64,000 bases of DNA from an uncultured Lachnospiraceae bacterium (GCA_910586715.1 CAJUJG010000007.1:8517-72516); one strand, 5' to 3'. Counted from the stretch's first letter, positions 24,901 to 34,219 are shown. Numbers and translations are program-made. The notes: generated by a model from the sequence alone, not told the origin.

Positions 24901-27900
24901 TCCGCCGTATAGCCGTTCTCTTCCGACAAATCCGCTTCTTTTGTGAATATTTGTTCTCCTTCCATGCCGGAAAGCGTCAGAACCGCTTTCAGTTTCCGAA
25001 TGTCCTGTGCGCCCGCCGCCTTTACCGTGAGCAGCTCACAACCTGCCGTGCTGCGCTCCTCGTCAGCCGTAATCTCAAGCGCAATATCCGCGCTTTTTGT
25101 CGTAATGCTTCCCGACTGCTGCATATCCTCCTCAATCTCAAACAGGGAAGTATTATAACCGCTGTCGCTTACTGCCACAATGTAATCATATTCCGTTCCC
25201 GATTTGAGTCCCTTGATAAAGGTCAGCATTCCTCCTGTCGTATCGCTCACGATAAAGGATTCGCTGCTCTTAATCCACTCCCACTCATCAGCTTCCTTAT
25301 AAAATACATAAATATAAGAAGTCGTATTAATCGGATTGTTTGTCAGGGCGCCCTTGAGTGAAATATAAGAGTACCCGCTGTTCGCACTGACGTTCGTCAG
25401 GCTTCTCGCATCCGCCTGCGTCAATACCTCGCCGGAATACGTGCCTTTTAATCCGTTTGCCGTGGTCGGAAATGCCGTGTCGCTGACACCCATTACAAAC
25501 TCATAGATTGTATCCGCATTCAAATCGTCGCTCAGATAACTTGTAAGCTCAAAGCCGCATGCCGTCTGACCGCTCTCAAGGAGGCTGCTTCTGATGTCCC
25601 AGTCCTCTTCCTCTTTTTCCTTAAAAAACAACACCGCGTACTGATTTTCAAAATCAGTTTCTCCCTCAATGGATGCCTGCACGACAAAATTGTGCGCTCC
25701 CGCAAGCAGCGATGTAACGCCCATCATCACGCCGTCGATTTTTGCCTCAAACGTAAAGGTAAACGTACCGTACTCGCCGCCCTTAATGTCACGGAACGAA
25801 ACGGTATAGGTTTTGTTGTCGTCAAGCCCTACAATCATGCGGTTATCCGTTTTATAATCCTTTGATTTGTAAAGATTAAAGCTGTCGCCGTACCTTCTGT
25901 ACTCACCACCCTCCTCACGGATATAGGTAAACAGTGTTATATCGTTTGAAATATGTTCCGTTCTGCCGTTGATGCCGATGTTATAATTCACCGCATCGGT
26001 CGTATTCGCCGTAATTTCCACGCTTACCTCAGATTTTTCGGTCGTGACAAGCTGATAGATGGTGTGCGTAAGCGCCGAGCCTGCGTATAGTTCCCACTTA
26101 AAACCGTACTGCGTGTCGGGCGAAAGCATCATCAAATCCGCTGCCTGCATGGAAGCGGTATAGTCCTGCGATGCCGTAAGATTTACTTTTCCCGCCGCCT
26201 CCGCGTAAAGCTTTGTCTCGGGATTATAATAATACAACTTTACACTGTATGCCGTCGCTTTTTTCAGCTCCGCACTCTTTAAGCGATAAGAAATAATCGA
26301 ATCATACGCACCCGTATCCGCCGAAAGCTCCGGATTAATCGGCGACTTTCCGATTTTAAAGGTGCCGCGCTTTACCACGCCCGAAAGGCGGACTTCGTAT
26401 TCATATTCCGCACCTTCCTGAAGCCCTTTAATCGTACCCTTAACCTTACCCTTTCGTACCGTAACCGCAACAACCTCATACTCGCCGAGCGAATCCTTCA
26501 TTCTGTATTTAAACTTACCGCTGACAGATTTCAAATAGTCCTCAATCATAATGGTATAATCTGCGGCGTATGATTTTGTATTATTTTTAACAATATTGAC
26601 CTTTACGGCGCTTAGCGGAAACGGCGGCTCAGCAGTGGTCACGGTCGCTGCCGTTTCCTTGAAATGACCTGTATAGCCGGGTTCGTTAATCCAAGCGCGC
26701 ACCGTATATCTTGTGGAGGCTTCCAAATCCTCCGCTTTTGCTTCAATGCTCCACCGTTCAAGCCCCTTTGTATCCGTCTTTTCCATACCGGATAAGAGCG
26801 TCTTTCCGGATTCGTCCAGTATCTCATAACATAAGTTAAACGAAGAGGGAACCTCGCCATCGTATGCAGTAATGTCCGCCCGCACCGAAATGCTGTCCGG
26901 TCCGGTTTCCTTTATTACATAATGCACCTGCGCGGGGTATTCTTTTGTGTCAACCGTCGTGTATGCCGTAACAACTCCGCCTGCATTGTAAAATTCAAAG
27001 TAATATGTCGTCGCCGGCTCTAAACCGGAAACGCTTACCTGCCCTAAGCCGCTGATATATTTCTGCAGACTGACTTCTTTTTCGTACTCCGCAAGCGGAC
27101 CGTACTGAATCCGCGTCACAGGGTCAACTGCTTCAATGTCAATCGTAATACTGTCATAGGTAGAATGTATGTTTCGAAATACCACATTATCTCTTGACGC
27201 GCCTGTTTTCAGCTTAATTGCTTTAGCATCAGAAACAAGCACTGCTTCGAGTGCCTTTGTGCTGCTGTTGAGCAGATACATTGTAAAGCTGTAATCCTGC
27301 GAATGCGTCAGCCCGCTGATGTTCTTTTCTTTTTTCGAATTCAGGCCGACGGTTTCTTCCGCATATGTATATCCCACATCAGGATTTCCATAGACAATCT
27401 GCCACAGATACGTTTCCTGCTGCCCTGATTCTAAGCTTCCGCTGATTGTAATATCCGCGGCAATCGTACGGCTTGCAGGTCTCCAGCCGATATTTGCCTT
27501 TAAGGAAGACACCGTTGCCGTGTAACCACCGTCTGTCTCCTGAACAGATGCCACAGCCGCCTTTTTCACGCCAAATCTGACTGTTTTTTCTGTTCCTGCG
27601 TCACCGCCCAAGCTTATGGCAGGATAGACGGTCTGACCTTTTTCCAAGTATAGCAAAAGGTATCTTACTTTATCCTGATACGTTCTTTGCTTAATCTGAT
27701 TTTTCTCTTTGATGCTGTCATAAATTGTATTTCTAACGTTTGCGACATCCGTACCCTCAACATAAAAATTATACCAGCCTGCACTTGGTGCCTTGAACTT
27801 GAAAAACTGCTCTTTTGTATCTGCTGATTTTAATGTAATGTCTGTGCTCTGTCCGTTTTTTACTGTTTTGCTGAATCTGTCTTCCTCGGACTCGGAACTT

Positions 27901-28598
27901 TTTTCTTCTGACGAAGATTCCTCTGCGGATGAGGATTCCACAACACTTGTTTTTTCCGGTTTGCTTTCCTTTTCTTTTTTCGATTCCTCAACCTTGCTCG
28001 ATTCCGGTTTTTTGCTCTCCTCCTCAGACTTCGGCTCCGACTTTTCTTCCGACTGTGTCTGCGTTTCGGTCTGCGTCTGTGTTTCTGTTTGTACCTGAGA
28101 TGGTGATTCCGGACGCTCTTCTGTTTCGGTCTGTGTTTGTGTCTGTGTTGGCGCCTGTGTTTCGGTCTGCGTCTCTGTTTCAGTTGGTCCCTGTGTCTGC
28201 GTCTGCGTCGGTCCTTCCGGGCTTTCCTCCGTTTCAGGCGGCGCCTGTGTCGGTGTTGATGTTTCAGGCGGCGCTTCCGTCTGCGGCGGCGTATCTGTGC
28301 CCTCCGGTTTTTCCTCCGTCTTTGTCTGCGTCGGCTGCGGCTCGGGTTTTGGTTCGGGTTCGGGTTCCGGTTTTGGCTCGGGTTCCGGCTCCGGCTTTGG
28401 TTCCGGTTCCGGCTCGGGTTTTGGTTCCTCGTCCTTTTTATCCTCTTCTTTCTTCTCTTCTTCGCCTTCTTCATTTAACGTGACAATCCCCGTGCCCGTT
28501 GTATGCGTTTGCACAGATTCTTTCGCAGCCGCGGTCTGCGGAACGCTGCCTGCGATCAGACAGCTGCATAATAAGATTGCCAATCCCCTGTAAAACAT
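21993..28598 (-). CDS. Giant secreted multidomain surface protein (Fn3-like and Big2-like modules)
   Basis: About 2201 residues. The ATG at 28598 has AAAGGGG seven bases upstream. A signal peptide (about 1-25) is followed by a low-complexity linker to about residue 235: Pro-Glu-Pro-Lys repeats, then Thr-Gln-Thr-Glu repeats, then Ser-Glu-Lys stretches. The rest is a chain of beta-rich modules with repeated features such as SGLTHSQDYSFTMYLL and LEPATTYYFEFYN, typical of fibronectin type III-like folds (about 390-1330). A Big2-like module is clear (SLSAQVVPSDASAEVVWSSS, with VARVDADGTVHAVSQGEAVI) near 1370-1450, and more Big-like segments follow to about 1630. No LPxTG or SLH motif is visible at the C-terminus. 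An adhesin, scaffold or glycan-binding role is inferred. Confidence 0.82.
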   Translation of the reverse strand: MFYRGLAILLCSCLIAGSVPQTAAAKESVQTHTTGTGIVTLNEEGEEEKKEEDKKDEEPKPEPEPEPKPEPEPEPKPEPEPEPKPEPQPTQTKTEEKPEGTDTPPQTEAPPETSTPTQAPPETEESPEGPTQTQTQGPTETETQTETQAPTQTQTQTETEERPESPSQVQTETQTQTETQTQSEEKSEPKSEEESKKPESSKVEESKKEKESKPEKTSVVESSSAEESSSEEKSSESEEDRFSKTVKNGQSTDITLKSADTKEQFFKFKAPSAGWYNFYVEGTDVANVRNTIYDSIKEKNQIKQRTYQDKVRYLLLYLEKGQTVYPAISLGGDAGTEKTVRFGVKKAAVASVQETDGGYTATVSSLKANIGWRPASRTIAADITISGSLESGQQETYLWQIVYGNPDVGYTYAEETVGLNSKKEKNISGLTHSQDYSFTMYLLNSSTKALEAVLVSDAKAIKLKTGASRDNVVFRNIHSTYDSITIDIEAVDPVTRIQYGPLAEYEKEVSLQKYISGLGQVSVSGLEPATTYYFEFYNAGGVVTAYTTVDTKEYPAQVHYVIKETGPDSISVRADITAYDGEVPSSFNLCYEILDESGKTLLSGMEKTDTKGLERWSIEAKAEDLEASTRYTVRAWINEPGYTGHFKETAATVTTAEPPFPLSAVKVNIVKNNTKSYAADYTIMIEDYLKSVSGKFKYRMKDSLGEYEVVAVTVRKGKVKGTIKGLQEGAEYEYEVRLSGVVKRGTFKIGKSPINPELSADTGAYDSIISYRLKSAELKKATAYSVKLYYYNPETKLYAEAAGKVNLTASQDYTASMQAADLMMLSPDTQYGFKWELYAGSALTHTIYQLVTTEKSEVSVEITANTTDAVNYNIGINGRTEHISNDITLFTYIREEGGEYRRYGDSFNLYKSKDYKTDNRMIVGLDDNKTYTVSFRDIKGGEYGTFTFTFEAKIDGVMMGVTSLLAGAHNFVVQASIEGETDFENQYAVLFFKEKEEEDWDIRSSLLESGQTACGFELTSYLSDDLNADTIYEFVMGVSDTAFPTTANGLKGTYSGEVLTQADARSLTNVSANSGYSYISLKGALTNNPINTTSYIYVFYKEADEWEWIKSSESFIVSDTTGGMLTFIKGLKSGTEYDYIVAVSDSGYNTSLFEIEEDMQQSGSITTKSADIALEITADEERSTAGCELLTVKAAGAQDIRKLKAVLTLSGMEGEQIFTKEADLSEENGYTAELRFEGLSPETAYIVTDAELKVMETVIGECYAGTVAHLTPQYSFTTKSVQLPERIDISQEQLNLLYDTSVSLSAQVVPSDASAEVVWSSSDESVARVDADGTVHAVSQGEAVITAASAYSAEIFTQCSVCVKSYAVVEKSLTGDLGKSIRGCTIYKGDTCGIALCEVMPDGTRTEISGYTVQSDKPSVADLSEGVIRGLGVGKTGITLCKDGIDIRIEVRVEAAPERFEIAGLLAKDGRYPAIKNDNTYEIALKDGIRYEIAGAISPSGSFDAQTFDWSVSDNSVLEVTDRGVIIPVSAGEATVTVTPSAGGALEGQQCSFQVCVKPIPEKKTSQIVIDNAKKEMKLQEIPLLDYLGEGWEWKNPKTTIYRLSEDAQPYQFEAVYTGTECYAGESSIRIYYGNSLTQPQVQPQTSAEPEAARPLDEETLSGGAPEVSVKEITVNTAYNYMDSSGKALSAAQYGMIEIAASEGQYIESVKLTDDMGIVTSDVLEVCDYGVNGYLIRPVSQGLSQGTYKCRLKVVTNDSSEPYFYPMKVKVIDKKPALSAKITKSVNLFYTTDKGQISLMPEIPGIEAASLSWEDALEGTGNGFAIADSGKLAQNGAMVYDIVQENIAVSDGKPADDGVTEGTLTVALKGVCEAYSFELHIKTCYEKPKLKLTDYHTGAGSSIVSDANGNEAAIKVYDLTQDRVLRYGGTQYGYDEVRCENEAVVINKNKGYYSLRVSYGGNAKLSFLFGAKDWRDTVRAEYTVKNEKPSAAADKGTITFNSAYSDKAAVNISLKNCAGEARLSDVVIEGANKKSQQLMENNLISLVHDGSSVNVSTSGTGGTGCYTYKLTPYYTDASSGERRALNTLKLRVWLIKGKVKANTQTKRMADNKISVESDFSNLGDGHRVKGARLVGEYGGYFTLQRDSYDMSIINPELCVKVAQPELLKTSKTYKMSVVYTIETGSGETYEVESRKFRVRLK

Positions 28599-28682
28599 CT
28601 GATTTCCCCTTTCTGACTTCAAATCAGTTCATAATCATTTTCAACATTTAAAATAATACTGTTTTTCCACATTTTGGATAAT

Positions 28683-28711
28683 ATTATACCGCTTTTTCCA
28701 CAAAAATGAAA
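28683..28711 (-). promoter_or_regulatory. Promoter of the giant surface protein gene
   Basis: On the minus strand TTTCAT (28706-28711), 17 bases, TATAAT (28683-28688). The leader to the ATG at 28598 would be about 75 bases. Confidence 0.55.
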
Positions 28712-28766
28712 TAGGTTTACAAAATATTTTAAAGCTATATTTACCCGAATTTCACCCGAAAAACTA

Positions 28767-28796
28767 TTGCCTTTCCTGTCTCCCCTATGCTATACT
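28767..28796 (+). promoter_or_regulatory. Promoter of the SprA-like gene
   Basis: TTGCCT (28767-28772), 18 bases, TATACT (28791-28796) with an extended TGC. The ATG at 28862 follows AGGGAGG. Confidence 0.65.
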
Positions 28797-28861
28797 CTGC
28801 TTATATCAACACAATCGCAAGGAAGCGTTATTGTAATACATTATGACAGGGAGGTTTTTAT

Positions 28862-29386
28862 ATGACAATAGGAAGTATTTCGGGATACCAGCCCTACAAT
28901 TCGATGTACACAAATCCGGTTAAAAAATCTTCACAGGCGCAAAATGTCAATGCGGTTTCAGGAATAGATGACGAAAATAAGAGCGCTAATCCTGACGAAG
29001 TAAAAAAACCAGGTCGGAAATCCTCCCCTGAGGACTGTGAAACCTGCAAAAACCGCAAATATCAGGACGGATCTGATGAAGGCAATGTATCATTTAAAGC
29101 GGCTACTCATATTTCACCGGAATCTGCTGCCGCCAAAGTACGTGCACATGAAAACGAGCATGTTTCCAACGCGTACAAAAAAGCCGCCAAAGACAACGGC
29201 AAGGTAATGAATGCATCCGTTACCATTCAGACTTCGATTTGTCCCGAGTGCGGTCGTACGTACGTTTCAGGCGGTCTCACAAAGACTTCGATAAAGTACA
29301 CAAACGAAGATAATCCGTACACGAAAAATCAAAAACAACTTGATGCAATGAATATGCGAGGCGCAAATGTGGATTTCGCCGCATAA
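28862..29386 (+). CDS. SprA-related putative metalloprotease
   Basis: A 174-residue protein of the SprA-related putative metalloprotease group. A zinc-binding HExxH motif is visible as HENEH at 96-100 within VRAHENEHVSNAYKKAA. Two Cys pairs, C59-x-x-C62 and C127-x-x-C130, suggest an extra zinc knuckle or a disulfide control. The N-terminal 50 residues are Asn/Ser-rich and look disordered; there is no signal peptide. The gene is followed 30 bases later by a Cys-rich protein in the same direction, so the two are probably one operon. Proteolytic activity is inferred from the motif; the substrate is unknown. Confidence 0.78.
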   Translation: MTIGSISGYQPYNSMYTNPVKKSSQAQNVNAVSGIDDENKSANPDEVKKPGRKSSPEDCETCKNRKYQDGSDEGNVSFKAATHISPESAAAKVRAHENEHVSNAYKKAAKDNGKVMNASVTIQTSICPECGRTYVSGGLTKTSIKYTNEDNPYTKNQKQLDAMNMRGANVDFAA

Positions 29387-29416
29387 ATTTCTTAATATTA
29401 CTTAGAGGAGGATTTT

Positions 29417-29860
29417 ATGTCAGAAACACACAAGAAAGGAATGGATGCTGATTTAGTTGCGACGGACTTGGAGAACTGCTGCAGAGGAGTGGAAGTCTGC
29501 GGTCAATGTCAGGGAACGCATTGTCTTATCGGTTATGCCAAAAGATGCGTTGAGAATTACAAGCAGGCTCCTAGAAAAAATGTTCCAGGCGGTGTGCGCA
29601 ACATTCCCACCACGGATTTTAAAGTATTTGAAAACGTTGAGCTGGAAACAGCAATTGCACATATTTTAAAGGAATGCAAGGACTGCAAAGAGGACCACAC
29701 GGAGAACTGTATTATCAATGTCATCCGCAACTGCTATGAAGTCGGTCTGTTGGGTGATATTCAGCCTTATGAAGGCAGCTCCCTGCAGTATTTAATGGCG
29801 CTCAAAGCGGATTTTCCCGAAAAAGCAGATCATATCGCGGCAATTTATTCAACTTTATAA
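29417..29860 (+). CDS. Cys-rich hypothetical protein, 147 residues
   Basis: No family is recognised. Cysteines come in two groups: six between residues 21 and 44 (CC, C-x-x-C, C, C) and four between 87 and 107 (C-x-x-C, C, C). This pattern fits metal or iron-sulfur binding, which is inference. The protein is cytoplasmic, with no signal or membrane segment, and the second half is helical. AGAGGAGG precedes the ATG. It is probably co-transcribed with the SprA-like gene and ends at a strong terminator. Confidence 0.7.
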   Translation: MSETHKKGMDADLVATDLENCCRGVEVCGQCQGTHCLIGYAKRCVENYKQAPRKNVPGGVRNIPTTDFKVFENVELETAIAHILKECKDCKEDHTENCIINVIRNCYEVGLLGDIQPYEGSSLQYLMALKADFPEKADHIAAIYSTL

Positions 29861-29873
29861 AAGCATACATAAC

Positions 29874-29913
29874 GCAGCCGCCTGTGCAACTACTGCATAG
29901 ACGGCTGCTTTTT
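29874..29913 (+). terminator. Terminator after the Cys-rich gene
   Basis: A long stem: GCAGCCG/CGGCTGC outer arms with an inner CTGTGCA/TGCATAG pairing (one G-U), loop ACTAC, followed by TTTTTAT. Confidence 0.88.
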
Positions 29914-29935
29914 ATACACACGGGCACTCGGTTTT

Positions 29936-31831
29936 TTACATTCTGTCCTCCAAAAACCGCACAAACTCCTCCTGCGGCAGCGGCTTTGAGAAATAATATC
30001 CCTGTATATGGCTAATCCCCAAATCTTCCATCGTCTGATACTGCTCTTTCGTCTCAACGCCCTCCGACACGATTTCCAAATTCATCCCGTGTATCATATG
30101 GATTGCCGCTTCCATAACATGCTTTGCTTTTCCATTCTCAAAGTAAGAGTTCGTCATGCTTCTGTCAAACTTGATAATATCCACCGGCATATCCACAATA
30201 TAATTCAAATTCGACTGACCCGTTCCAAAATCATCCAATGAAAAGTGTACGCCGTAATCTATCAGATTTTCCATGTTACCCAGCAATGTTTTTTTGGCGT
30301 TTGTAGACGCCGACTCTGTGATTTCCAAATTGATATATTTGGGATCTACGCCATACTGCTCCATAATTTCAATATAATCCTGCGCCAAATGCTCATAACC
30401 GCACTGCACCACGGACAAATTCACTTCAATATAATGCATTCCGTACTGCTCAAGCGGATGTGTCTTGATAAAATTACAGACCTTTCCAAATACAATGCTG
30501 CCAAGCTTCAAAATCATACCGTTTTTCTCGGCAATATCAATAAACACGCCCGGCGGTATAATGCCGCCGTCTTTTCCACGGATACGCACGAGCGCTTCCG
30601 CCGATGTAACACGCTGCTCGGTTGTGGAAAAAATCGGCTGGTAAAACACTTCCACGCGGTCATTTTCCATCGCCTCGAATATCAGATGGATAATTTCACG
30701 CTCACGGCGTATTTTATCGACGCAGTCCTTTTCAATACACAGAAAATCTTTGTCGGAAAAGGTCTTTTCGTCACGCCGCATGTAGCGGATTAAATGCAAT
30801 ACTGTTTCCGCCTGATTGACAATATCCGCATGGGGCAGATACAGCCAACACGGCGTTACATTATCGCCGTTATAGGCTCCCCAGCCCGACCGAAAGCGTT
30901 TGCGGATTTCCTCCACCCGTATTTGTGCGGTTTCAACATCCGTAAACACGACGAAAAATTCGTCCTCCGCATTCTTGAATGCATATGCGTCTGGGATTTT
31001 CTGCAGATACTCCACAATTTCCATTCGGATACGCTCTCTTTTATCAAGCGATACATTCTGATAAGCGGAATTTTCAAAAACAACAGCCAAAACAGCAAAA
31101 TCCTGTTTTTTCGCAAAAAGCTGACGCATATACAAATACAGCGCACCGCTGTTAAACAGCCCGGAATTCCTGTCAACGTTCGTCTCAGGATTCTCCAGCT
31201 TCAGGTAAAGCACCATGACGCCAATTGCACCGCCATACCCCACAATCAGCAATTCCGTATACATAAACTGAATTTGGGACGCAACGACCCAAACCAAAAG
31301 CCAAATGCACACTGCCTCCCTGCGCCGGGGATTGATTTTCGCCTTCTCCTTTTTCATCAGGCAAAGGATTGTGATAAAGAAAACCAACGCCATACCATAC
31401 GTAACATAAACGCTGGGACCATATGTATATTTCACATTCGCGCCGTCACTCGTATAGCTGTAGTGCAGCGGCACGGCATAGGTTGCTGCCACACCGATTA
31501 GCGTCATAATCCGGTACTTTCGCATTTGCTTTTGGTAGATTTCCCGCACGGTGTAAATATCCACGCACATATAAGACAGTGCGCTGAGCGCCACACCCAG
31601 CAGTGTCACAAGGTATGTCTTTGCCACAAATTTGGCAAACGGCTCAGACAGCACATGGCGGTATTCAATCGCGCCGATGGAAAGTATATCAACCGTTATG
31701 CAGATCAGTGTTGCCCAAAAGACATTTAAAAACGCCTTTTGGGTGTCCAGCGATATTCGTCTTTGGCGCATATAGAAATAGAACAGCACCAGCATCAGGA
31801 CAATACCGCAGCATTGTATCTGTATATGCAT
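29936..31831 (-). CDS. Membrane EAL-domain c-di-GMP phosphodiesterase with degenerate GGDEF
   Basis: A 631-residue protein predicted to hydrolyse cyclic di-GMP. The first 215 residues hold about seven hydrophobic helices. A GGDEF-like domain follows (about 220-365), but its signature is AEDEF, so it should not synthesise c-di-GMP. The EAL domain (about 375-631) keeps the catalytic landmarks: EALVRIR, NLS, EITES, DDFGTG, KFDRSM and EGVET. The degenerate GGDEF part may bind GTP as a control. It converges with the Cys-rich gene and lies downstream of the GH36 gene by 15 bases, possibly co-transcribed. Confidence 0.9.
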   Translation of the reverse strand: MHIQIQCCGIVLMLVLFYFYMRQRRISLDTQKAFLNVFWATLICITVDILSIGAIEYRHVLSEPFAKFVAKTYLVTLLGVALSALSYMCVDIYTVREIYQKQMRKYRIMTLIGVAATYAVPLHYSYTSDGANVKYTYGPSVYVTYGMALVFFITILCLMKKEKAKINPRRREAVCIWLLVWVVASQIQFMYTELLIVGYGGAIGVMVLYLKLENPETNVDRNSGLFNSGALYLYMRQLFAKKQDFAVLAVVFENSAYQNVSLDKRERIRMEIVEYLQKIPDAYAFKNAEDEFFVVFTDVETAQIRVEEIRKRFRSGWGAYNGDNVTPCWLYLPHADIVNQAETVLHLIRYMRRDEKTFSDKDFLCIEKDCVDKIRREREIIHLIFEAMENDRVEVFYQPIFSTTEQRVTSAEALVRIRGKDGGIIPPGVFIDIAEKNGMILKLGSIVFGKVCNFIKTHPLEQYGMHYIEVNLSVVQCGYEHLAQDYIEIMEQYGVDPKYINLEITESASTNAKKTLLGNMENLIDYGVHFSLDDFGTGQSNLNYIVDMPVDIIKFDRSMTNSYFENGKAKHVMEAAIHMIHGMNLEIVSEGVETKEQYQTMEDLGISHIQGYYFSKPLPQEEFVRFLEDRM

Positions 31832-31846
31832 TCTTTGTTCCCCTTC

Positions 31847-34054
31847 TTATATCTCTTCGAACAAAACCATTACGCTTTCATACTGCATCATAATCCACGG
31901 AATCGTAATGCCTGCATTTATAAACGCCGCACCTGTTTTTATGACACTCATGTCATTTTTCAGGGTGCACCGATACTGTCTGTTTCTAAGCAAGCCTTTC
32001 ATATAGACATGCGTCGGAAGCGGGTTTCCCTCGCTCTGCGTTTTTACAATCGTAAGCGCCGCTCTTTTTTTATCCTTTGCCACAAACGCCCACGCCATAC
32101 AGTCACCGTTTTCAAGCGGAGTCAGCCTGTAATAATCGCCCTCGTGCGTGAGGTCATAGAGCTTATGGAACTGCGCGACCTGCTCCTTAACCTGCTCCTT
32201 TTCCTCTTCGGAGATTTTTCCCAAATCCAGCTCATAGCCAAAGCTTCCCGACATTGCCACATCGCCTCTTGTCTGAAACGGTACGCTGCGTCCCGTCTGA
32301 TGATTCGGGCACGCGGAAACATGCGAACCGAAACTGCTTATCGGATAAAAGAAGCTTGTTCCGTACTGAATGCTCAGGCGGTTTATGGCATCCGTGTTGT
32401 CGCTGCACCATATCTGCGGTGAATAATATAGCATTCCTGCGTCAAACCGTCCGCCGCCGCCGCTGCAGCCCTCAAGCAGAAGATCCGGAAACCGCTCAAG
32501 CAGCCGCTCTAACAAATCGTAGACGCCGAGCACGTATTTATGATACAGCTCGCCGCTGCGCTCCTGCGCTGACGCATAGCTGTACATGTCGCAGATACTT
32601 CTGTTTAAATCCCATTTTACATAGATGATGGGCGCATTGTTTAAAATGTCGGTCATTTTCTCCAACAGATAATCACGCACGTCAGCGCGGCTCATGTCAA
32701 GTGCAAGCTGGTATCTTCCGCGGTTCGGCTCACGGTTTGGAATTGCCACCGCCCATTCGGGATGTTCCCTGTAAAGGTCACTGTCCTCCGAAATCATCTC
32801 CGGTTCAAACCAAAGCCCGAATTTCATGCCCATCGCATTGACGCGCTCGCCAACCTCCTTCAGACTTCCGCCCAGTTTTTTCTCGTTGACAAACCAGTCG
32901 CCAAGACCGCTGAAGTCGTCGTCGCGCTTTCCGAACCAGCCGTCGTCGAGCACAAGCATTTCGATGCCAAGCTCCGATGCCTGTTGGGCTATGTCATGCA
33001 GTTTTTCTCTGTCAAAATCAAAATACGTCGCCTCCCAGTTGTTAATCAGAACGGGGCGCTTTTCATGTTTATACTTTCCGCGGCACATGTTCTCTCTCAG
33101 TATGTCGTGGTACTGCTGCGAAAGCGTGCTCAGTCCGCTGCCGGAAAAACTCATAATAACCTGCGGCGTCATCAGCTCTTCATCCTGCTCCAACAGATAG
33201 TGAAAACCTTCGGGATGAATTCCCATCTGCACACGCACCTGATTTTTTTGGTCTTTTTGCGCTGCGCCTACAAAATTTCCGCTATAGGCAAGGCAGAATC
33301 CGTAGCAGTTTCCCTGTTCCTCGTTTGCGTCATGGTCGCAGAGAATAAAAGCAGGGTTATACTGGTGGCTGGACGTACCGCGAACACTGCCGATTTCAAC
33401 CTTGGCATGCTTTACGGGAACGCGCTCAGGCGCGCGCTCAAAGGCATGTCTGCCTGTAAAATAAATTATATCAGGGTCAAAAAACAGCATATCCATGTTC
33501 ATGGACAGCAGCTTTTCCACAAAAACGCGGCGGGTACCCTTGTTGATGATTTTTGCCGCTCTTGTAATCACGTTTTCTTTTTCGTATACGCCGTAATAGA
33601 GTTTGAGCACGATGTCCGATGCCGCTTCACGCATTGTAATAATCAGCGTTTCGCCTTTTGTGACACTCGTGTCATAAAGTGCGGGCATACCGTCAATTTT
33701 GTAGGAGCTGTCAACAATTTCAAAGCTGTCATACCGGAATTCCGCGGCGCGGCTTCCGTCGTCGTGCAAAAGAGATACCATGCTGTCACGGTAATCGCCG
33801 ATACCAAAACCGGAAACCTCCTGCGGAAGCGTATCGAGCGAGTATGTGCGGTCCTTTCCTGCACAGGGGGGATTTCCGGAAAAACCCATATCGCTTAAGA
33901 AAATTAAATCTGACAGGTTATCACCGTTGATTATGGGTCTTCCGTAATATAAATGAAGCAGGACTCCATATTTATCTGCTTTCATTTGGTAACTGCTGCT
34001 GTTAGTAAATAAAGTAAACACTAACTCGTTGTCTATTGTCTTTACTGAAATCAT
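31847..34054 (-). CDS. Alpha-galactosidase, GH36
   Basis: This enzyme removes terminal alpha-galactosyl units from raffinose-family sugars and melibiose. At about 735 residues it is a full-length bacterial GH36. The nucleophile is D482 in YVKWDLNRS and the acid/base is D552 in CSDNTD; the 70-residue gap matches the Geobacillus enzyme (478/548). VLDDGWFGKRDDD and LWFEPEMIS are further GH36 marks. No signal peptide, so it is cytoplasmic and acts on imported oligosaccharides. The ATG at 34054 with GAGG six bases upstream is preferred; an ATG four codons earlier is possible. It complements the mgl system and the GH42/GH35 enzymes elsewhere in the window. Confidence 0.93.
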   Translation of the reverse strand: MISVKTIDNELVFTLFTNSSSYQMKADKYGVLLHLYYGRPIINGDNLSDLIFLSDMGFSGNPPCAGKDRTYSLDTLPQEVSGFGIGDYRDSMVSLLHDDGSRAAEFRYDSFEIVDSSYKIDGMPALYDTSVTKGETLIITMREAASDIVLKLYYGVYEKENVITRAAKIINKGTRRVFVEKLLSMNMDMLFFDPDIIYFTGRHAFERAPERVPVKHAKVEIGSVRGTSSHQYNPAFILCDHDANEEQGNCYGFCLAYSGNFVGAAQKDQKNQVRVQMGIHPEGFHYLLEQDEELMTPQVIMSFSGSGLSTLSQQYHDILRENMCRGKYKHEKRPVLINNWEATYFDFDREKLHDIAQQASELGIEMLVLDDGWFGKRDDDFSGLGDWFVNEKKLGGSLKEVGERVNAMGMKFGLWFEPEMISEDSDLYREHPEWAVAIPNREPNRGRYQLALDMSRADVRDYLLEKMTDILNNAPIIYVKWDLNRSICDMYSYASAQERSGELYHKYVLGVYDLLERLLERFPDLLLEGCSGGGGRFDAGMLYYSPQIWCSDNTDAINRLSIQYGTSFFYPISSFGSHVSACPNHQTGRSVPFQTRGDVAMSGSFGYELDLGKISEEEKEQVKEQVAQFHKLYDLTHEGDYYRLTPLENGDCMAWAFVAKDKKRAALTIVKTQSEGNPLPTHVYMKGLLRNRQYRCTLKNDMSVIKTGAAFINAGITIPWIMMQYESVMVLFEEI

Positions 34055-34219
34055 GTTGTTCCTCATTTCTATTCCCCAAACATACATTCAGGAAATTGCT
34101 GATTTATATGCCCTCTTATGGTTGCGGGCTTTCCTTGAGTATATCATATTAGTCAATAATATTCACCCATATTTTTCAAATTCGGCGGTAAATTTGAGGG
34201 TGGTTTCGGACGGAACGCG

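Noticed and set aside
24792..25361. 189-codon open frame antisense to the surface protein
   Set aside because: Composition is typical of antisense reading; no start signal.
27860..28483. Long open frames on both strands over the linker of the giant surface protein, one Arg/Lys-rich and one Val/Pro-rich
   Set aside because: They arise from the three-base-phased Pro/Glu and Thr/Gln repeats. They lack ribosome sites and have absurd composition.
32762..33898. 378-codon open frame antisense to the alpha-galactosidase
   Set aside because: The GH36 gene on the other strand has all its catalytic motifs; this frame shows no domain and no ribosome site.
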